Assembly (NCBI GenBank): GCA_017431145.1
Contig: JAFRLQ010000120.1
Coordinates: 1-53,548 of the forward strand
Origin: Clostridia bacterium
Lineage (GTDB): Bacteria > Bacillota > Clostridia > Christensenellales > Maliibacteriaceae
Length of the DNA: 53,548 bases
Direction of reading: 5' to 3'
Shown here piece by piece: positions 52,901 to 53,355 of this stretch. Under the pieces are notes generated by a model. The model made no database searches. It was not told where the DNA came from and saw nothing but the letters and a program-made list of their open reading frames with translations. The translations under genes and the position numbers were made by a program. Each line of letters opens with the position of its first letter. The stretch's first letter is position 1.

Positions 52901-53233
52901 ACGAGACAGAAACTGCGCGGCATGGGCTTTAGATGGGTCGTCTTCCTTGTCGGAGACAGAGCGCTGCTGATCGATCTTGACGCGCTTGAGGAGAAGGGAG
53001 ACTACCTGTTCGGACTGGATCCGAAGGCAGAAGGAGAACTGATCGATCAGCGTACGCTGCCGCAGGAAGAGCAGACTGAAACCGAAAAGACCGCGGCGGT
53101 CTGGTATGAGAACGAACTGATCATGCATTGGGACGAAGAGAATAACTGCCTTGGAAAAGAGCATGAAACACTTGAAGAAAGCGTGATCCTCTCTGAAACG
53201 GTACAGATTCTTCCAATGGAAACGGAAGACTGA
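22952..53233 (+). CDS. giant secreted beta-solenoid repeat protein (10,093 residues)
   Basis: One uninterrupted frame of 10,093 codons, about 1 MDa. An unusually long signal peptide (about 1-45) has a basic start, a leucine-rich core and cleavage after VWA. Approximate layout: Thr/Glu-rich head (46-180); beta-helix with GxGxD loops (190-560); Gly/Ala/Val repeats (600-930); InlB-like repeats with YY modules (935-1870); solenoid repeats (1870-2410); helical insert (2414-2715); InlB-like and solenoid repeats with Gln-rich linkers (2720-4830); five Tyr-rich repeats (4861-5134); solenoid (5140-6850); mostly non-repetitive beta-rich part (6850-8480); GD-type beta-helix (8480-9870) interrupted by a helical domain (about 8765-8960) and a coiled coil (9391-9612); terminal domain (9867-10093). 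About 30 cysteines only. No LPXTG, SLH, LysM or GW motif. It resembles filamentous-hemagglutinin/LktA-type large exoproteins in style; adhesin or surface-fibre function is inference. Confidence 0.93.
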   Translation: MKQTMRENKNKKMMRRFSELGLILLLLLSLFCVICVRNTPAVWAEETGTETAEETPSPADGDVDVDASVPLVTPAGSAAVAEVIEDSGSGTPENTVSDEPKEFTNDAPSVTITETFVTEDLSETDPEEKIVGMQPASTTYVLTETGQTLKEDDQSKVDRKDAEVTVTAAEPVQPEADPQTGTTPPETVTITRTTVTASQNAIQKAVEEALNQVSDTTSALTVTVKAGEYLGDLSITKSDALAMYLLDNRDFTLYILGEGSYDEPAKDAQGNPGLIDKDTLTAQADGSVVLNGNVLIDGINVVMAGIYMSLEKMMTIQGGSQVTVYGTAADDGIRATLAGEGAKLTVIAGSGSDTLSVTTVHPDAAGSDRIGNTLRADMGEGDDTVTVEHAAGVMDASIETGAGYDNVMVLCGADAARSGRQGGTAVDSALGISLGADDDTLTMDASAAAAFATVVLSAGSGYDLLEMTGALDEPADDDADPAIWGDVVKTDGAYAGSIHLLAGGQETAMVLEFDGFEMLTDSLENKPSVKVKDLSKVQDVKSFTNYTYEVGDAEEEVSADWTQTGTDILLTNLLVKGDKVTIGTLNMPAVNLKVSAQEILVKGTVTAASITMNTGDDDTLFDFDSTGAGQAASAVGLDGALSGSLFDFNAAASVTVDEGASLNAVNGGVSLTASVDQTRRLIDLLGDVTAGINFLNIKVGSAVIRVLGGITSRMTVMLSARANVSMEASNSALASVFVPLAFVLAVTEASIEIMNARIKSGQDVTADAASSVDMKAEASTGSLPLSVSVAIAVNDAHVTVGGTSAIEADRNVALTANGVTGASASAGRGQLAGDASAYVAVEVAVQDCAAQISDKAGVNAGGDITVSSAASLTGSAVATSAMPQSPGGEEEAANTASGGLASVKELLLSVGQKMLETGMTRISQIITGVAPHVFGKAYRITVENTENGTVSAPPSANGHEAATGANFQSGVKYYTRGANGVYTPAAVTAGAPIPKSTAYYVDAAPVRLVITPKDGYRVQEVAVTYLLKGAAQQETVSSTQANNKLNLIRNADGSYSFAMPEADVKVKVTFAEGTDDSTAEAETQDAGLNDLFNEAVSGTQEEEEEKNSQNKTAVTVTIEYTDTYTPVTGTPTGEFYEKNETDNTYTLVTGQPAQGVTYYKRNSAFGITDDDYVRTDKEYFTREADGTYKPAQLQVNDEIPKNNTVYDRRGAVLTAVTKVDPLTSFTVTVNPAPGMVATAVNVTYKTPYAKTTDTTFKEGVTYYLLEDGAYKAQTVKAGESVPTDKIYYIKDDTNLQTVNDTIVRGTDGKYTYIMPDGVSAEGIRISAWFDKKENAPAGSPGSAPAAANAASAQSAGALAGGVNINHNDALITTTGTVEAGGTVSVTAVSSAAGTVTADGTAVTKDAPEEAVPETPAGANDSPQITAPQNIVPYTVYLEPSNGAALKQAAGTDAAKGVFVLQVVDPTGKYSRDSGKVTFTYTDAAGMQQTGTAVLDTATGFYTVDLSGLNIKTGTQVNIKLAGVAGGMQVAGEYLVKNTITVEQTRNGVVAVASGRPGAAVYAFKVTPRLGYMLQAPAAQQSQTPGQTQTQNTSPYVSYIKQTVTKDPASGRETVTEETVKIALTCDAKGNYYFKMADLTGIKEGSAITVGAVFTENMKGISKQFLAGGTVITTTDAVNFAEDPHIVTGQTGTVTAQVGQNVSFTLTNNEHTGQEARISVVWTPAGATEETVKLLQADATGNYSFVMPDAAVTVKVDYFKQIHTFQAVCASGTPADTAKLELSQKTAGVGETVTLGLTEEAKKAGLKIDPNSVTLKLAGDDLKQIAFTSNPDGTFSFTIPIQLPDEPVPINMDEEACTLVFTAALIQKPVTVTSARMSNGTVTLGSARAQAGETITFSVTPNSGYKIKPGTVTVAVTSGGTVTKLTATGTGTDFSVVLPAGIGEGATAEISADFTPGVQSGTGTGAGGKSLVSVGASVAVGVIVNESNAIVRGTTMQAGGLNIANTNTTNGSVSAIAGYSSGDIGIGGAIAVQVNTVKTLSVIEDSAKVTLTGGPLNLTASSDNTFDTKANAAGNPQAGNVGVGAGIAVAVSGIETKAQIEDGAVIHAKTLESLGVTATTTANEIMTSAAGSAGGISITPVAAILVSGTETLAHVGRGPAPLNISGDALIKAQSDTQRQLAANAAAAGNSVGAGGSFVISVLHDSTVARLSRSTSAKNVSVRASARNREKSTSRASANGATGTAAQNGRTAGDGSSQSSTDGTTQGGGDSDPQSQKKAGADKQADGLMGGAGKLAGHVNAGGTSQNQVSGAAANRQSASTAEGGIEIAAALALNIQNTEVLAVIDDGITVETEEAVEVISLAQNEAQIMANGSAANGRIGVGVAVSINIVNYENRAVIGDAAVSAETLTVKAGMLDEEEAADKEGEKENPDKSEGWFVDLINKAVTSLVMEIADALGVADLFGEDSAKELASLISGALKDALDALLEGTGLQQLLEGNPVEQVKKNIENFLIMFLGIPDKLKATVNTLLGNPGPDVETRIKNEVVAYLKASAWPLVKDAILGNLVTLIQPMIMSSLNPVTPGQEIPQNQSMKLKIRDAFLKPETGILIVARNKIVDDLLAKLQQIAAEYNIQIPGREEMFRQGAQAVVTDVLTSVVDNISDTLTEGLIDVTELKVFLRGAIGEKLMENLKKAVTRLGKALTNAAIDRLTGILDVKVTVDENVPAHTFTTQAIAGAGGKQAAVAGSVAIAVIHGYTNAIIAGTQTASGNIVSVTGDLVIRAKGNHIEKTTASAAEDSRGQADANLHAGAGSATKPDTMQQGPDQTPDDTQTGTPASTVNDIEGAVFHVGTGGKVTASVLGRKATIVPDADKKVRTFTVTYTAPDGKETTAELTVPASMAFTVPEIAEAADNVNEVTVTVAGSTIQVKPGTALNFNIVFVDKDTVILDILELNTTGSGSGTVLKKGTEGGKGKGYLRTNYVVTLSPEEGYMVNDKILMFQFTTASGQLEKKSVILTDKMLANGFMFAVDTVEEDGTVLLVLANEMQYEIKNDSVVNISADFISRLEISVATKKKGEGDKVTIESVDASLKTDNKDGTFTNTYTFKDGTGKETGYVKLLDLPATDHGAKLHPAFEDRIAVNVRAAAGYKLEELLFVYKVGNEEKEQKITTTDPSIVDPEGGTAYLFYMPDANATVIAVFVKDESQTASILPTGGLAGAAGNEMQQPKTQAGKTVGAGAGFAMTYSDVQVVAGVGDNRTVTAGSADIRALSVHNVQTSGVAGSDPLAAATASGQQTKTQKDISLDACVAITVTDDEISAKIGSGTVITLNGADTIELDPQKTDSAFVNFNLLAQQSTRAVTKASSFAAGKSTAVGASVTINITSSEVRAVLEGSVKAAGAAGVRAISENRDNSEALATAMGADIDRYMNKVAQGTQTTQTNANKLMSGDYFNQEQNQQGQQGQQGQQQTQTGQKVNGTLNKNNSSGGQSSSNAPLSSNALRTQNATGPSTQQQTQTANSGAGAANNANDPNKPVAGTQTATAEQKFQVAAAVGLNVTNHTAAVTLLGSLQAAVITAAAENRSDFLTKGTGIAMSLAQGSNSIAAGAAISVDRNESTVDIYSDLIAENSKGERGDIDVSAVTTQNMDGEYKGLLAAQAVAGAVSGAGTVTLAGSIAVVVDEAVTAVRIHDGTEKDPLAITGARITLTGYDKTKLAIRAGAVGISQGSKAGVGAAFALIYATNTLEVTVGDSVAITGESLEINAEKARVDFDDFESAVGLERFITDTSDLTPEQKPYADKGMINLDRDKSNPDSAYQIEINVTTEDAVGMLDALNVLSSTNYYLEAAAGSIMGNKTADSTASVAGSIALLFFNNTVTASIGDNVTVDLAGSVFDIYKDGEDNLYYVRRGTVYELEDNGLFSEAGFGADVFGAPRQKDKEEINGAEYTVYLAGAKKYYVYAGRVWEMVGTKLVQSSVTLAQLHGEKTDDTLTRGMLMRASDDANVRILAGSLSVAPSRFGVGLTVAAMSNNDSVTAQIGDGTVINVTAGGYTQTAETNEQVMVATVAASVSTSATSTLTMGGAVNVVDCGIKAHTIVGEGTQITVADDVKIGALTDSDILLISVSAAGGGSKVAVGGTIGVVVNNAVSDVTVKSGAKIESTAESTVIRSVNRERLIDVLASASAATGGGNVSVAGTVGVLISRTQAYVYILDQATDPVTGLAIGEPTRILAKKDVRILSETASTLIEIAAAVSLGGTAVAVGATVLANVLERNAGVTVGSNAVVTAQDGSVLIQSEGEDTNVILGIAAAATAGNALSGTIPVLASETKIETKIGKGAKITAGDSIGVIAALTDGVYMFAGGISLAGGSAGVGATVGVMVLSTAVAVDVAASAVLNARAQNGSSGIYTATNRDNKRRGVMIEAATKDTVVVAGVAAGAGMTGAGAGTVVTTVVENETKATVNDGTQITAGSEDGEDADISVSADDETILFGFAGALAVAGQVGVGATVGVMVFSKLVEAAVNGNAILTSIGKIGVKAIDESILILLALGFAGGATAGAAGNITVMVYDDTTTAKLGGTVRAAAGVDVTANSDNTLVNIAAGAALGGTAGVSAVAVVTYFQGNTTAQILDGAQLGTQGAPLEGDVNVVAASTELVTADAAGAAIGGTAGVGGTVDVIITKLNTAAMTGNSVKIYTQGDVNVSADDTYNLVAIVATAAVGGVAGVGVTALVSVSYATVTAQIGTGNIIEGANIAVLAADNRDLVTGDGTVSVGGTAGVGATVTVVVSGAKMSQDAHDTLYGKKADSDDTEEGVMKPEDQMSTGFSFANFRALFAKQDSHEMAAMLEGDGQKEDTDWHDYGQGGSGETNPVLGDGQLYIRNEDNTYSRITREEALDSYANAQLYTFDAETATYITANPVQGDGRIFVAKEDLFEYVEITKEEAESIYSDRPQYIYNTTYKKYLPKPDDVDDDTELYIAVSEFMGPYVRPEELDDYIEITEDEAVSLYKDIQLYCYGGTSAGYAEMASLTGDGRVYVDNGDYTYTGITDEEAAGTYKNTQRYYYDTETDSFIATDATSANSYDASGFADTANGGMEFSSSELKSCQLYILNKEGKYIAVSDDEIQTLGVQCYYKDPATGKFVATDAASSFDSSLPRTTRKDAVSAVVYSGSSLKASANIDVKATDTINALFISGTAAVGGVAGVGVGLSVAVLHSNVAALVEAGAELEAGGDITVEAISGSERKATADSLGRLKSGDSNYLTQEDISGNNAEADRQSDNTAATSTIRLISVTASGGMVGVAVSGAVLLMFSEVDAQFAGTVKDGNGVMNARNVTVHAGMNYGKVETINIGAAGGAVGVNASFSMAYFAGSATAKIADGAKIGGVTNEVNVLTDGTTQASVVAAALAAGGVAVNAGVALAINRTKVRSAIERNVKIDVPAAVNVGHDFNTEAKAWILSLVISAVSVGATVTVVINKLDALSYVGYDHERPTETAQSDTVIKAASLNVKAKAAGSSEVFGIAAGGGAVAVNAIVALALNFAKNVALVSGMPIDLKGQMNVTAVLSGETETITTSIGAGGVAVGASVDVAYINTENRAVVDVTNAPLTAAGLSINAGTKTDPNNAQANVLGITGGAGGTAVNINIGLALNEAQNSAKLSGTAGEERNISLGAQGLSVTAEGRAKAFAALYSAAIAGMSVNVSMAFAWLRNTQEAVVDTDTQILAPNAPVTVSSIQSEKEGGRSSYTFPSDTTIAFGDRMARAYLFSAGAGLATATASTGIVVSDSTDRAKLRVKDLTCANVNVTNSGKSLAETKIDNISAGVLSVGVLSGVTVAAGVFETLVEVMEGGMMNVSGLTITNNYVSDAKTEVTPSAGGVDAGLASAEVNLALAANITKARTGITGKGTIEAADGAVTVQTTGESHATAQINTPTLDANAVKVSANAVGAVNSTDQRTFVRDIILNAGSLTVTSILNPGDVTTEKNKTTGKETVKIVKEGATAIVGGSSDTEGVSFSVVGGSANVAVADFRACNYATVDNAQITLTGDLAVTGSGNSIVKSSVKTGSNIGYYSANLTVVYAHANGTFISGVDTGKRKVRARSIKVDTQYRTRAQATSAVAEKGVSAAMVNAGVNLAFAEASATAEAYITGDGGQAEAFKEEGASGTEDDSETDDTEEADSTESGAVIVSVTGHGQAEAGFAKPVVDIGGIAIAINVVQADLTGVQRAWLGQVTLTADTVSMTSVFNKDNEETAAEAKQGIGGQSSSGGLSVAGVSIKANTATARANYVSEAIADGTFFDVNNSVSITAGGNALSHAGIGTGSEVSLLGFGLMICIAKADAQINALMRNITGEIRAGSVTVTTDYKADAKAETTAPKNGVKLRLAGVDSNIATATVGAHSEAGISGTGHFNVSGSVKVHANGAVSATADVEQGLVVSGVNVGVNVVKSKLMAEQSAYIRLTGDSEAGSLDILSDLGTPVSKATTECVSTTGGGSIALIGVTVNVAHAVSQTANTAVLEGGSYTSIYTVDVKAQTKSTADAYAQTAKSVGLAVIGSLSSIAYTKDTVNAYISGAVITGAAKSGDLKVTAVSTANATAKSEKGGGIALGSAQTTSADARIGENRTRRQTAAAGIDGGSISMNGNVSISASNTGTVLADIVSGLLITALNVSSAVLPTVSYYTTEAYITGGAVIDAGKDILVTTTEQTNATSKAIGSSIGFGLNASVTYGNNKVIADDRIDIDGTLRAKKGIRITIDSNADLNAVTKESGGGFVSGSFLVAVNKVYRSGLIDIAKNAVIEADFGNIDIISAIGTKDSIYTSATISSGGILAFGDAHQDVTISNTANVTVHEGVTIFDRFNTVTIRADASAEGIRMYGSADCTGAGVDPTVKNYVTTLLTASVMIGSTGTDAPQVAIEGRYVIITSNIGKLNIYEYAYAKGSALIAAFSAENYVDTVLNASTRVVNTHLTAHDEGQIYASTKPEYRSANIDVYSRIQLNAAGDATAKIDLDVKAFADLAISDGFVFHGAKFTARTFEFEKARTDERMKTGGFIVKHTDNKDSSFTSRSSSVITDPQLYLGDAAAGIYIDIYGDTAEEIRSVGLRNEKPIWTVSNDKVQIANIKNALPGYAYLYGKVTGEQVFDQSVIPTVVITNSTQKEIELNTVTFENTGFIAPQVFKNTVKRGENAEHTAYEPVLLVENSEAKDVTVNGLIPAYNGTVIFRWTGAQGGTLKTKAALSSATMEVQGTDSIRPIWAHDLVIENAGQIGKSAAEPVYAWIFEEGSRAGSVNAKALGDIWLDLTAVQVLTVSDLDNINNTKAPKLSMDLTEITSVSGTVDLVLEEGRNLYVKNGIATVLIPIPGTLEYATDSTVRLNNNHTINGLDMLNYYMIAYDPITGTGTYQLPNGSVFYIVSNEDGSGSTLRIEENGTICAIGDYTFNYDKDNNLESIGIGYGVTINLVEGTLDVEEYTSFDVVMSAVSADWLAAMGLFKNNGGISIRTTKKGSNNTSEEIEFIIEQVNQTEDQYGYIWYCMQGRRPGTSGSQNADVEVYMIGVKEDTVQFFRLTEDEDIVSTCYDDVFRSENIGSGKHGDWYVTTRTRKQAFLSQNNLLNEQSLIIRNETEWYEFSDFFGTGVKVRVKYNESTKAWTYEYESGKVGFISTWTALPVTVTPLGTTIGETDVEALKTLNGYYWMLNAPVKKVLKEVVCGDGSLTANEGDHFVFTQPDHETKPNWHYEYWPLRITAYSRYVEGTYFKIEEVSAFLSNEAFTTQIIYETVDDKGNIRTIYEKRNANGTLEGYYEYWTDNGVEKTARVTVSTDLIKEIQGTGVYKLMSGTEGYKYGSDTLAGGFSTVGEKPVTAAGTYYYPYALLNADGSVSGYHSNLLVKVVYGANGASITGVSLIEVTPEQTTEISKAEEGLYNIKGTAGTTTFISQQVARRETGKSIKAGDTTISGGTLWTLEKDGSQYYEVIVTDNGKKTSYTYQYNATTKTWSLKWTYENVRSATISGEALVELFYAYYDKEQASTETTPTITDESLQLYAKKADYDKVSTTVTAALYTISPAGILSACDASAGTLKAVIDPDNSTTVKAIVIPEVRTDLTVALTCTEVTKEVTTDYHKVTYTRETGTKLAATGRVNLSLSSTRTVASGDGKQKLVLRFGQTVSGEAGGLPEPATMTFTGPINDISLNPIQIPICDVLQKTDNRNGYQITDKLYMTNDGLIVMINGAFSSKYDGKRYVSSNLSMDNLSSKDPAQNGTWANITLNAGQNIWREMRTDRIATDMNGYWYLANEDAYAISWTRIAKDGNTETESIVLDDDGMGTITYNGTVYLEISKGKDENGKPVLLYTLPLFTGASVSGHAQAGSDGKVVLLEKTGATQKLFAPDMNDPNKGTDFNVQTIRADGAGQSVIITLRDPNGSILDGDAPAKDDNDISAYSSVQIVSSSSGTIGTHKNPLEISAPVIDMVNMLEDSIIETDTHLYVDEDSVAFLKDTIVDGVVWELVTKDGDIIFGDEENGAIYSLTVINGGDASLKTNKLQMEGGAYVANTEAVMNGDLMLRNLFVNGADANGNPSRADFDTEGDIIVEKIRADHGQIGMEAGGDIRFDNAMIHASGLSMSADGTLGMREGGGTYCGEYGQRAYIEVDPDGSDRSTLQLSGASIGNEDNRLIVDIPQDVTLQIDRVGNLYLDALQIIPEVQKKDGTYEEARVTALDPALRIDRVSHPDNPMVNEYTGTEVESGQSVDGDWLEHITDEVHTGAIPLQENGEIAQRIVEKKGDGWASVIDSDAVAALLADQTQSTAITATVTEEDLRRVIEGMRGETQVPSTTDRNLTDWILNNTDSWKKTLDPELVSQIEAKLEDPESEPLTDEEILAVMENFTPDEDEEEAWHEARLTEIISTADENGDPAGIKALVQALKQKESEEERIALLTALLDLQTAEDSTEEPVKELEALIGSLLTDEEKEALYAAALGEAQIPEEAQNGYEDPAPRPIHVQIGISTGETNIYNDGSIIVTVTGTGVQDSDLTVNEIRSERGDVTVSVEKGSLLTTGDGEENILGANVALKARDDIAQAQDAIELQQRDNMPTVTANIIGETPDHSAVTGTVHRNEDGEWVMDTVLTYDWVRKDAEDAVMRLDAVAENGSATVTEIEGGTGLGTVFAGENVTLITDGDLTDVRTEKEKADGANNIKAGNDVYTGVENGTVGTKDDPIKVEVGGHMTVEDEGDIHVTSQEDLSITADTQEGIVNVHSDRDLILDNTTAAAGGTGDMVLQNGTAGANATVTVSGNLTDSNVGAGNDATVTAAGDVTASSVTAGGTATVTAGGDIRTDEEGTLFKGDSVALHADADNDGEGSVGTQENPVQVDTASGNTGAGTLTATGTEICVNEQSGDLAIREITATQGDALITTPGSVTDAGDESAAQEAADAAQEASDKQNIADQAQDQADVLDEWAAGLEEEAQKARDEANEARDKANQAADLASDAARTAADAAQTAADSQKIVDDLLGDIAAIEQQLADLENDSTLTEEEKQQKRDELQKQKEALEKELLQKQKDATQAAKEADEKQKAADTLKRKADRLEQQAKAVEDIADEKEAVAQAARDQANAAQQYADEKQAEADAAHQKADEAAQRANSDDPTVETAGNLEIHAGGDVGSKDDPLDTNVGGSVTIGAPGDVCMTDQGDMHIADLDADKNAADDRDVSLTAGGDLTSDKPITGGSAEINTPNGSAGTDDRPLELDVDELTGTIGKDANITNSGDLLIDDLSVGGDLDLNVNGSITAGNAADGTANITAVNAEIHAGGDIGSKDDPLITAVDELTMTGDDINIHNMTDLEIDRIEGDDISVGVDGRVTAGDSEVNIKGDNLDMDVFGSVGTEDRPLVVEISGRVSITSQYGKVFYENVYREPEEENPVNNRRTVRTRRYELGIRVLRKDGKASLYRLEELFRVKNDPDDEELLDMLILRTRDNLKLILKNVKPEQCAEGRILGIFALEDDGETVTGEIRYLLLTEETRQKLRGMGFRWVVFLVGDRALLIDLDALEEKGDYLFGLDPKAEGELIDQRTLPQEEQTETEKTAAVWYENELIMHWDEENNCLGKEHETLEESVILSETVQILPMETED
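23996..24346 (+). repeat. GxGxD calcium-loop-like motifs in the giant protein (about residues 349-465)
   Basis: Five motifs follow one another within a beta-helix: GSGSDTL (349-355), GEGDDTV, GAGYDNV, GADDDTL and GSGYDLL (459-465). They match the pattern of RTX-type calcium-binding turns (GGxGxDxL) in spacing-relaxed form, about 20-40 residues apart rather than every 9. Confidence 0.6.
25763..26950 (+). repeat. InlB B-like repeats with nested YY modules (about residues 938-1333)
   Basis: Three units combine a divergent InlB B-like frame (YRITVENTENGTV ... VITPKDGYRVQEVAVTY ... GSYSFAMPEADVKVKVTF) with an inserted module of about 35 residues starting GVKYYTRGANGVYTPA and ending IPKSTAYYVD. 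Further module copies read GVTYYKRNSAF with EYFTREADGTYKPA, and GVTYYLLEDGAYKAQ with VPTDKIYYIKD. The module sits in the loop between NGTV and the KDGY strand, so it is an insertion into a known fold. Plain InlB-like repeats without modules continue to about 28,560 and recur at about 31,500-32,550. Confidence 0.65.
30193..31100 (+). other. helical insert in the giant protein (about residues 2414-2715)
   Basis: About 300 residues without the Gly/Ala/Val beta pattern: amphipathic helices with many Leu/Ile/Lys/Glu, such as WFVDLINKAVTSLVMEIADA and ELKVFLRGAIGEKLMENLKK. Solenoid repeats precede it and resume after it. No catalytic motif is recognised. Confidence 0.6.
33289..33550 (+). repeat. Gln/Asn/Thr-rich low-complexity linker in the giant protein (about residues 3446-3533)
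   Basis: The protein runs through NQEQNQQGQQGQQGQQQ and TQQQTQT. At the DNA level 9-base GGACAGCAG-type units are repeated in tandem around 33310-33336. Unit length is a multiple of three, so slippage would change length without breaking the frame. A similar Ser/Thr/Gly/Gln linker lies at about 29,640-29,880. Confidence 0.75.
35000..37300 (+). repeat. GGTAGVGATV-type solenoid repeats, most regular block (about residues 4017-4783)
   Basis: Units of about 55-75 residues share a hydrophobic small-residue strand (GGTAGVGATVTVVVS, AGGSAGVGATVGVMVLS, AGQVGVGATVGVMVFS, GGVAGVGVTALVSVS), a Thr-x-Ala-x-Ile-Gly turn (TVTAQIGTG) and a polar segment with AGxDIxVxA-type strands. More diverged copies extend from about 25,000 to 43,400. 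This is the pattern of large filamentous exoproteins and predicts a long parallel beta-solenoid. Confidence 0.75.
37532..38355 (+). repeat. five-copy Tyr-rich repeat in the giant protein (residues 4861-5134)
   Basis: Five units of about 45-60 residues follow the scheme GDGxLYVxxxDxxY, then ITxEEAxxxY, then QxYxYDxxTxxY and IATxA. Examples: ITREEALDSYANAQLYTFD, ITKEEAESIYSDRPQYIYN, ITEDEAVSLYKDIQLYCYG, ITDEEAAGTYKNTQRYYYD. The fifth unit is degenerate (VSDDEIQTLGVQCYYKD). The block is acidic and aromatic, unlike the surrounding Gly/Ala-rich solenoid. I do not recognise the family. Confidence 0.75.
45000..47960 (+). other. non-repetitive, aromatic-rich beta region of the giant protein (about residues 7350-8336)
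   Basis: About 1000 residues rich in Tyr/Trp with YxxxTGTGTY, YEYxSGKV and YKYxxTTKTW-like hairpins (for example TWSLKWTYENVRS and GYYEYWTDNGVEK), resembling short YD/KxW-type beta hairpins. No Gly/Ala solenoid pattern. No enzymatic motif is recognised; it could be a receptor-binding or globular head region. Confidence 0.5.
51124..51785 (+). other. Ala-rich coiled coil inside the C-terminal beta-helix (residues 9391-9612)
   Basis: About 220 residues with heptad-like Ala/Gln/Asp/Lys pattern (QEAADAAQEASDKQNIADQA, ARDEANEARDKANQAADLA) and a short turn LENDSTLTEEEKQQK in the middle, suggesting two antiparallel helices of about 100 residues. GD-type beta-helix precedes it and resumes after it. 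Confidence 0.8.
51809..52302 (+). repeat. 44-bp near-identical repeat pair in the C-terminal beta-helix
   Basis: Bases 51809-51852 and 52259-52302 match at 42 of 44 positions, exactly 450 bases apart, and both encode EIHAGGD(V/I)GSKDDPL. Related but diverged copies encode VGTKDDPI (about 50,495), VGTQENPV (about 50,945), AGTDDRPL (about 52,060) and VGTEDRPL (about 52,490). Confidence 0.85.
52549..53233 (+). other. C-terminal domain of the giant protein (about residues 9867-10093)
   Basis: After the last beta-helix turn the sequence changes to a compact, charged alpha/beta domain of about 225 residues (KVFYENVYREPEEE, then RRYELGIRVLRKDGKASLYR, LRGMGFRWVVFLVGDRALLI). It ends without hydrophobic tail, LPXTG or basic anchor. 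Function unknown; candidates are a secretion, capping or anchoring domain. Confidence 0.6.
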
Positions 53234-53241
53234 TCTATGGC

Positions 53242-53299
53242 AAAAGCCCGGAAGCACTGTTATGACCCCTGTCTATCATAACAGTGCTTCCGGGCTTTT
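53242..53299 (+). terminator. perfect 24-bp hairpin terminator after the giant gene
   Basis: Bases 53242-53265 are the exact reverse complement of 53276-53299, with a 10-base loop. The stem starts in AAAA and ends in TTTT, so it can terminate from either direction. It begins 8 bases after the stop codon. Confidence 0.9.
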
Positions 53300-53326
53300 C
53301 TGTTGTTGAAAGACCGTTCTTGCCTG

Positions 53327-53355
53327 TTGTGCTGCGAAAAACTCTTCCGTATAAT
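53327..53355 (+). promoter_or_regulatory. promoter of a gene beyond the window
   Basis: TTGTGC (53327-53332), a 17-base spacer and TATAAT (53350-53355). It starts a transcript running to the end of the window. Confidence 0.55.

Noticed and set aside
22952-53233. Giant frame as an artefact of fused neighbouring genes
   Set aside because: There is no internal signal peptide, promoter-terminator pair or ribosome binding site with a new start, and the repeat types recur across the whole length, which supports one gene.
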